Below, piece by piece: positions 56,601-64,000 of a DNA stretch of 64,000 bases. The DNA lies in assembly GCA_014904845.1 (NCBI GenBank), contig MU119340.1, positions 1 to 64,000 on the forward strand, written 5' to 3'. The stretch comes from Acephala macrosclerotiorum. Its lineage: Eukaryota; Ascomycota; Leotiomycetes; Helotiales; Mollisiaceae. Below the pieces are notes generated by a model. It saw only the letters and a program-made list of their open reading frames with translations, searched no databases and was not told where the DNA came from. Each line of letters begins with the position of its first letter. Positions within the stretch are counted from its first letter, which is position 1. The translations under genes and the position numbers were made by a program.

Positions 56601-57723
56601 CTGGTAAGAAATTGAACAAGACAAGACAATGCTGGAGATGGTGCTGACTGATTAGGATGTCTTGCTTTCGCAGCAGCGGTCCTCCCTTAAGTATCTTCGG
56701 CCGAAGTTCGTGGTACTGAAAAGGGTCTTCAGAAAAATTCACAAAGGGAGAATTTGAGTTTCTCTCCACTTCGGCTTGCATGACGAATGCTCTTCCCCTC
56801 GCAAAGCCAATATACTGACGTCTCCAGAGCTGAGGCTGAGCACTCAGTTCCACGGCGATTCCTAGTGACGACAACCCTGCGAACTTGGGCCGCTTTTCAA
56901 GCCCTATGGAGGACCTTCTAGAACTCGAAACATCATGCCTAGGTATTCCCGGGCTGTCAATCACCCCTGGAGTTCTATAGATGAACAGGCAAATTTTACA
57001 TCACTCTGCCTCGGCAGATCAGGACTCGGTCTTGATGGGTCTATTCACGTGACCATGTTTCATCAACCCCTTTTCGGTTGATGAGATCAAGAATAGCATC
57101 AAATTACCTTGGCATTCGGCAAACAACCCAGAATAGTCCACGACTGGGGTACCAGCTGCCAGGATATCTCCAGAACGCGCACACAACCGGTCGGTCTATC
57201 CCACTTCAGATGAACAACTCGCATGGCATTATACCGGCCACGCAAATCATTAGGTGAATGCTCTTTCGAAGATGATCACTGGTCCAATGTTTCGTTTACT
57301 AGACTGAAAGCTTTCGTCGCCCCCACGGACCTCCATAGCCCAATTAGAAGCTCTCCGCTATCACGGACTCAATTATGATAACTCCTTACTAGAGGCTGAC
57401 GAAAGGGGACGAGGCTCAGCTTCTCTGCGGCTCTCGAGGACATTCTCGGAAGCCATGACTCTCATGCCATACCACGCGTTGAGCTTCCGAAGTTCCAAAT
57501 TTGGAAGCAAGAGCAAGTGCCAATGCCTCTTTTGGACGGAAAATCACCAGGCACGAGTCGTTGACGATGTTGAGAGCACAATGAACTCTATATAACTTGA
57601 AGCACTTACCCACCCCAAGACTTTTTTTTCATCAGCCTCCATCACTCCACTACCTTCTCTCTTCATCAGCTTCTTCAGTGCTTTGCAACTCCTTCATTTC
57701 CGTCCACTCCACTGCTTTTCAGC
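56601..57723. other. divergent promoter region of secreted protein and laccase
   Basis: The 1.1-kb region separates two divergent secreted-protein genes. It contains the laccase TATA box and a T-run with CT-rich leader from 57610 onward. No gene is seen in it. Confidence 0.55.
57589..57595 (+). promoter_or_regulatory. TATA box of the laccase gene
   Basis: TATATAA lies 129 bases before the laccase ATG and is followed by a CT-rich leader. The position is typical for strongly regulated fungal genes. Confidence 0.55.
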
Positions 57724-59618
57724 ATGCGTTTTCAGCCTGCCTTACTGGCTTCGGCCCTTAGCTTAATCATTTCAGGCGCCTCCGCAGCTCCTCACGTTTC
57801 TCAGAACTCCAAGAGATGTACCTACTCCGCTTCGGATCGATCTTGCTGGGGCGATTACGATCTTTCCACAAATTACTACGATGAGGCTCCAGACACTGGA
57901 GTGACCAGAGAGGTTTGTTACTTGCAACCTTGTAAAGACTGAAAGCTTACAAGAATACAGTACTATCTCGAGCTTACCAACACCACCGCCGCTCTTGATG
58001 GCGTTGAGAGAATTGTTTTGCTTGTCAACGGGACTTTCCCTGGCCCTACACTCTTTGCTGATTGGGGCGACACTGTCAAAGTTACTCTCTACAACGGTCT
58101 TGCCAATAATGGAACTGGTCTTCACTTCCACGGTATACGCCAAAACTTTACTAATCAGAATGATGGTGTTCCCTCCATCACTCAATGTCCTACTGCCCCT
58201 GGAGAGGTAAGTCGTCGACATCACAGCCATTGAGCCTGAGCTAACCATTTGCAGTCCATCACCTACGAATGGAGAGCAACCCAGTACGGCACCACTTGGT
58301 ATCATTCTCACTTCGCTCTGCAAGCGTGGAACGGTGTTCTCGGTGGTATTATAATCAACGGTCCTTCTTCCGCCGACTACGATAATGATATGGGTGTCAT
58401 GTTCCTCAACGACTGGACACATGCTACTGCTGATCAAGTGTATCTTTCTGCTGAGTCTTCTGGTCCACCAACTTTGGACAATGGTCTCATCAACGGTACC
58501 AATGTTTACGGCTCTCTCGGATCTCGCTTCAACATGACTGTCACTGCTGGCGAGACATACAGAATCCGCTTGATCAACGGTGCCATTGACACTCACTGGA
58601 AGTTCATGATCGATTCTCACAACCTGACTATCATGTAAGTCTCATCTTCTCGAGGTTGATTTCCTTATTCTTTTCACCTTGGGATTCTGAATGTCCAAGC
58701 ACTCCTGGGGCATTCTCTTCAGAAGTCATGAAACAGGAATACTAACCCAAGACTAGGGCTATGGATCTCGTTCCAATCGTACCATACGACACCACAGTCC
58801 TCAGCATCGGTATGGGTCAACGTTACGACATCGTCTTCACCGCATCTGAATCCTCTGGCAACTTCTGGATCCGCGCCATTCCACAAACATCCTGCAGTGA
58901 TAACGATAACGCCAACAACATCAAGGGTATACTCAAGTACGATTCCACCGACTCCACTGAGCCCACCACCTCAGCCTACACCTACACCGATAGCTGTGAT
59001 GATGAAGACATGAGCGACCTTGTTCCTTATTACGCTTTGAACGCATCCGACGAGTCCGAGGAAGATGACTTCGCCATTACCGTCGGAAGATCCAACAACG
59101 TATTCAAATGGTACATGGCCGGCACCACCTTCGCAGTTGAGTGGGACGACCCAACCCTTCTCCAGATCTACAACGACGACACGAACTTCACTACCTCCTC
59201 CCATGTGATCGAGCTTGATACTGCTGATGAGTGGGTTTACTTCGTCATCGAGACTACTCAGACTGTTCCTCATCCTATCCATCTTCACGGCCACGATTTC
59301 TATATCCTCGGACAAGGATCTGGAACATACACTTCCGGCACCACCACACTCACCACCACGAACCCTCCCCGACGAGATGTTGCTATGCTGCCTTCCAGCG
59401 GCTACCTGGTTATAGCTTTCCTCACAGACAATCCAGGTGCCTGGTTGATGCACTGCCACATCGGCTGGCACACATCTGAAGGCTTCGCTCTCCAACTGGT
59501 TGAACGATACAGCGAGATCGCAGCTCTTACCGATTACGATACTTTGAACTCTACTTGCACAGCTTGGGATGCATATGCTACTGCTGATGATGTTGTGGAG
59601 GATGACTCTGGAGTGTAA
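57724..59618 (+). CDS. laccase-type multicopper oxidase
   Basis: Exons 57724-57912, 57961-58206, 58255-58634 and 58757-59618 encode 558 residues. A signal peptide (RFQPALLASALSLIISGASA) is present. All four copper signatures are intact: HFHGIRQ with DGVPSITQCP, GTTWYHSHFALQAWNG, HPIHLHGHDF and GAWLMHCHIGWH. The residue ten after the type-1 copper Cys is Phe, which in laccases often goes with higher redox potential than Leu or Met. The protein ends in DDSGV, matching the conserved ascomycete DSGx tail that plugs the oxygen channel, so no C-terminal propeptide is removed. It should oxidise phenols with reduction of O2 to water outside the cell, for example in pigment formation, detoxification or lignin-derived substrates. 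The last intron is long (122 nt). Confidence 0.95.
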
Positions 59619-61130
59619 ATAATCACTTCCTGGAAGGGATTGGAAGTGCTCGACGGAGATGAGATGGTTATGAGGAGTCTTTGCACTATACCATTGGTTT
59701 TCTTTTGTACATTTCGCATGTTTGGGTGTCGGGTGGGAGGTCTGTATAGAGGTGATGGGGGTTTGGGAGCGTTGATGCATCTTGCATGGGTGGAGTTCAG
59801 CATTGTAGATAAACGCGCGCGCATTTCGTTATATTTCCTATAGTATACTAAAGTCCTTTCAATCTCGCTTCAAGTCTTTTTCCCTTAAGTCTTCGTTTGT
59901 GACATCACATTTAATGTGGCTAAGGATGCTGCTGGTGGTGCTTTTGGTTGTTGCAAGACGTGGAGACAATGTGAATAGGAAGCAATGGAAAGAGCGACTT
60001 GCAAAGATTTCGGGTATAGCAATTCGATAAAAATCAAATGCTAATATTCTAAAACCAGGAGATTGGAGGGCTTGCTAGGAGAGAGCACGCAGTCCTAGGA
60101 GTTATCTTGTAGATTTCTGACATGCAAAGATTGAAGAGGACTATTGAATTTGAAGCATTACCGTTCCCCTCTTTCCCTTGTTTTAAGAGAGACTGAGCAA
60201 GACTCAAACTGTATGGTTGAGATTCCGCTCCATTTTCTCGTACGTTCGCCTCAATGTCCCGAGCTCGGGAGGGAGATTTGGAGGACCACGTGACAACAAC
60301 CACAACTTCACATGGTGAGGAACGAAAGGTTCTTGGAAATATCCTTGACGAGAATACCCTATACCAGCTGAAAGTAAAACACCACAAATACGAACACCCA
60401 CGCGGACTAAGTGAGTAGGGGTCTGAAGCTTAGAGCGTCATGTGGCGAAAATAATGGAGGGGTCGCTTAAAAAGGGGCACACACGTCATCCACGAATGAG
60501 CCTCCACCTGATGTGTTTGGCGAAGGAGGACTTTTATTCGGAGTTCTATTATTAGGCATAATTTGGCTGTACTTCGTATCAGGGCAAATAGTTGTAGCGA
60601 GACCAGGCTGTTCCAGGCTGGCACAGGCCAGAAAATCACCCGAATCGGTTTAAATGCCCTTTCCTCCCCGGGTCTCGCTACAGCTATTGGGGTAGATACG
60701 AAGTATGATTGTGAAGATATGTTGGTGTAGGTGCATCATCGAGTTTTCCACATTTGGAGGCTGAATCAGGTTTCAAGGAGCCTTTTAATCACGATGTTCA
60801 GTTCTACAAGTACTTCAACCTCGACGAAAACTAGACTTGATAATGCCCCAGAATCCTTGGGACATTTGAAACGCCCCTGTCCAAATGTTACCCTCTCTTG
60901 GCGCAGATTGGGTGCGGTCAGACTTCGAATCCTTGGTTCTGTTACTCTTCGATAGATGTCAAGCTCTTTCTTTTATCCTAAGCCATAGACTCTAAAACAT
61001 CCCATTGAAAATTTTTCTTTTCAGGTCGTTACTTCCCCCCAAGCCCTTTGACCCATCTCTTGAACATCGGGCGCCTCATGCCTCGAAGCCCTTCGATTTC
61101 ACTGCAAATGCACTGATCCTGGTCTGGACC
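59619..61130. other. convergent intergenic region
   Basis: About 1.5 kb between the laccase and decarboxylase 3' ends. Open frames are under 115 codons and show no recognisable features. A short CGCGCGC run lies near 59815. Confidence 0.5.
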
Positions 61131-62733
61131 TTAGACATTCTTTTCCAAAACAGACTCCAACACCTCTTGGACTAATTTCGAGTCTCGCTCAACGTCGACC
61201 CTCCAAGTGCTCACCGCAATTCTACAAGCTGGTTTCCCATCCCATTTCGTCCCCGAAACGTACATCTTTCTCGTCGCATTAATCCGCCTCACCAGCTCAG
61301 CGTTGATAGTCTCGTCCTTTGCTCTAAAGATCACAATAATGTGAGTGCCTGCAATTACGTCTTCTGGCGACAAAGATGACTTGGGAAGCAATTCGAAGTT
61401 CTCGTTCACATGCAGAAATGTGGCAATACGTCTTGCTAATCGTACCTGATGAGCGAAGACTTCAGCGAAGTGATCTCGCCCATAAGCCAGAAGGACGGCA
61501 TAGACGGGTAGAGCTCTGAAGCGGCGAGAGTTTTCAAGTCCGATGTTAAGAGGTGATGGGATGGAACTTGGGTCGGCGGAGAGATATACTGCGTTTGGAT
61601 TCTGGAAGGTTGCAGACAGAGTGTCTGCAGAGCGAGTGAAGAAGAAACCACAATCATATGGCTTCGAGACGTCAGCGGTTCACAATTTGAAGATGGGATA
61701 GGCGCTGGCACATACCACATTGAGCATTTTGTGGCAGTCGCCTGTGATGGAATCTGCTAGCTCGATGCCGGCTGCTTTTGAGCGAATGGTCTTGAACTCT
61801 TCCGTGTCAGGAAGTGCACGAGCGAAGAATCCGAATGCTAGTCAAATGGTCAGTGTTCACCGAGCCAACCTGATATTTAGAGTTGTACATACCTGCATCA
61901 ACATGTAGCCAAGCACCGTATTTGTTGGCCAAAGTTCGAATTCTTTGCATTAACTCCAACCCATTTACTGCGAATAATCCAGTGTTCACCTCGCCTGCAC
62001 TGATCGAAATGATGCTCGCCACTCCGTCTTTCGAGCGTTGGAGTTGGCTCTCAAGGATTTTAATGTCCATCCTCCATGGCTCATCCGAGCTAAATGGAAT
62101 ATCTTTCACTGAAGCCCTGCCTAAGCCAACAACACTCGCAGCTTTGTACAATGAACTGTGGCCCATCGTAGTCAAGACCTGGACTTCCTTAACCCCGGCT
62201 TTCAAACAAGCAGCCAAGACTCCCAGCTCTCCAACACTGCCATTGATCCCAGCAGCCTTCATACGAGTAGAAATGACTGCCTCGCGACCACAAGCCATAC
62301 CCAAGATGTTGGACCCAGTAGCTCCGGTCGTAAAAACCCTCCCATTCCAATCAGGACCAAGATTAAGAAGCTCGACAAGCATACCCGAAGCTTTGTCTTC
62401 AACGACGGTGCTGATGGATTGATCGGGCAAGTGCACTGCGCAATTCTGATCAAAAGCAGTAACGATGTTGTCTGCTACTTCCGCAATGGGTAAGACGCCT
62501 CCTGTTACGAAACCATAGTAATTTGATGAGGTCTTGGGGCCGTTGAATCCGGGGATAATGTTCGAGAGGAGATGAGCTTCTGTGGCAGCTTCACCGAGGC
62601 CTTTGGAAGGAAGTGAGTCTGGTAGGCTGTTTGTTGCTTTGAGAAGAGCTGCTCGAGATGGCAATGCATCGTTGGGAGTAGCGTCTACGATTGAACGTAA
62701 CTTCTCGTAGGCAGAAGAAGCGGAGAAGGCCAT
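61131..62733 (-). CDS. PLP-dependent group II decarboxylase
   Basis: Exons 62733-61893, 61837-61716 and 61661-61131 (introns 55 and 54 nt) encode 497 residues, the normal family length. The cofactor lysine lies in ADSITGDCHKMLNVPYDCGF, the SxTxDxHK motif of group II decarboxylases (aromatic-amino-acid, glutamate and related). LHVDAAFG supplies the PLP-nitrogen Asp, and GATGSNILGMACGREAV and ISAGEVNTGLFA fit the cofactor pocket. The protein should decarboxylate an amino acid in the cytosol; the substrate is not clear, and it is not a close match to glutamate decarboxylase. Start at 62733 has a good context; an in-frame ATG at 62808 would add 25 residues. A TATATG sequence lies just upstream of it. 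Confidence 0.92.
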
Positions 62734-64000
62734 GACGGTGTTGAATGGAGAATTGCAGCACTGAACGAACAATTTTTGATGCAAATGAGTTTTGGGAGAG
62801 GAAAGCATATACTTAAGAGAGAGGTTGAGTCACTGGACTGACCCGCCTGTGCCTCTTTGGAATGAGCCAAATCCCGAAATTTTTTAGTTTCTGTAAGCGA
62901 AGGAAGTGAGGAAACACTTTGCGAAGTCCACAAGACTGACGACGAATTATGTCAACGTTTTCCTGTACAGAAATGCACACGAGAGCAAGAATCAGTATCA
63001 CAGCATCCAGTATGCCGCTTGGATCGCAATAGGGAGGGCACATGTGGCACAGCTGTAAGGTTAGATGCCTCGGCAGGGTGAGAAACTTTCTTTGGGGCAT
63101 TATGTCGATCTTAACACTATCAATGACTGCACCACGAGAAAAGCACGCTGGGAACGATGATTGTGCTTACCTTGTGTGACGGACTTCAGAGGCCGCAAAA
63201 AAGGATGGAATAAATAATAAGATAAGCTTATCTGGTGACATCCTACTGTTGGTAACATGGTGGAGTTGGAGATTCGGGGCAATCTAATATGCGGTGCTGG
63301 CATCATGACCCGAAGGTCGAGCACTATGAAGGACGCACGATGGCCTGCGCTTTTAGTTTTTGGATGTTGCAGCTGTGGAACGATTCTGATATCTGATATT
63401 CTAGAGCTATATCCGCTGGCTCTACCGCACCCGGAGATTCTACTTACCAACAGGTAGCTGAGGAACCAATCTTGCCAACACCATGCATTTCTGGTTTCCT
63501 TGTCTGGGTTCATGCATTGCCACACCCCTGGAGTTCTCGCTCGCTCCGATCCAACTGTCCACTGGAAGAGCCAGGATGAGTTCCATAGGGTAAGATCTCC
63601 TCTTCTGGGGGCCCGGCTCCATCGGTTTTCACCCTTGAACCTGGAAGACGAGCACCAATGTCTGTCTCGATATCGCACGCAACCCCTCGCGGCCAGCGCG
63701 GGCAGCCATAATTCCAGGCTATTTGCCCCCTAGCGTTCCCGTCCAGCCCTCAATCTTGCAAGCTGGGCGCAGAACAGGAAAATGATTCGATCCCCGGCAT
63801 GTGCCCGCTATCCGGCTGTTCGGGAAGAACGATTCGCTGAAAACAATTGACAGGGTTCAAACCCAAGCTGCTGGAATTTTTTATATGTCCCGCGATTCCC
63901 AGCCCAAAGGACCGGCGACGGCAAACCCGCACGCCAGGATACCGTTTTGCTTTTCTCAACCCAACAAGTCACGAACTGCCACCTGCACTCCCCTTTGTAG
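62734..64000. other. right-end region without a supportable gene
   Basis: Open frames such as 63100-63678 (minus) read as composition artefacts without domains. A gene that begins beyond the window edge cannot be excluded. Confidence 0.5.

Noticed and set aside
57772..58620. 282-codon minus-strand frame opposite laccase
   Set aside because: It is antisense to the well-supported laccase exons and interrupted by their introns; it has no domain of its own.
58971..59780. 269-codon minus-strand frame opposite the laccase 3' exon
   Set aside because: Codon-shadow of the laccase exon with no recognisable features.
63100..63678. 192-codon minus-strand frame near the right end
   Set aside because: Residue composition is unlike a protein and no motif is visible.
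63740..63900. possible tRNA (GGGTTCAAACCC near 63855)
   Set aside because: The sequence does not fold into an acceptor stem and anticodon arm at the required distances.

Overview
The window reads as nuclear DNA of a filamentous ascomycete (Pezizomycotina). Protein genes carry short GT-AG introns, mostly 44-68 nt, often with a CTAAC-like branch site. The gene content is typical of such fungi: secreted laccase, acid trehalase, But2-domain protein, Clr5-domain protein, cytochrome P450, DHA2 transporter and a DNMT5-type DNA methyltransferase. A leotiomycete is a guess only. No rRNA, tRNA, CRISPR array or intact transposon was recognised. All exon models were built by eye from reading frames and splice sites.

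Layout. 1-8.1 kb: pepsin-like aspartic protease (+), Ca2+/cation exchanger (-), and an NRAMP metal transporter (+) broken by a 20-bp tandem duplication and a mutated splice donor. 8.5-19 kb: cysteine-containing secreted protein (-), uncharacterised membrane protein (-), P450 (-), ribosomal protein eL42 (+), 2H phosphoesterase (-). 19-22.8 kb: gene-poor DNA with degenerate repeats. 22.8-30.6 kb: a nine-exon gene for a 2,466-residue DNMT5-like protein, combining a cytosine-C5 methyltransferase, zinc-binding/RING modules and a SNF2 helicase. 30.6-35.2 kb: gene-poor, with four diverged ~210-bp tandem repeats. 35.2-40.6 kb: DHA2 MFS transporter (+), a tentative coiled-coil gene (-), But2-domain secreted protein (+). 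40.6-44.5 kb: repeat-rich, gene-poor DNA holding a perfect 17-bp inverted repeat, a very AT-rich block that looks like a RIP-altered relic, and a family of short diverged repeats. 44.5-53.4 kb: Clr5-domain protein (+), acid trehalase (-), ArfGAP (-). 54.3-62.7 kb: DUF985 cupin (+), cysteine-free secreted protein (-), laccase (+), PLP-dependent decarboxylase (-). The last 1.3 kb hold no supportable gene.

The genes do not form an obvious biosynthetic cluster; the order looks like ordinary euchromatin broken by repeat islands. Secreted or vacuolar degradative and redox functions (laccase, trehalase, But2 protein) sit next to housekeeping genes (eL42, ArfGAP). The most notable system is DNMT5, an ATP-dependent maintenance methyltransferase type, found in a window that also holds an AT-rich, probably methylation- or RIP-affected relic.
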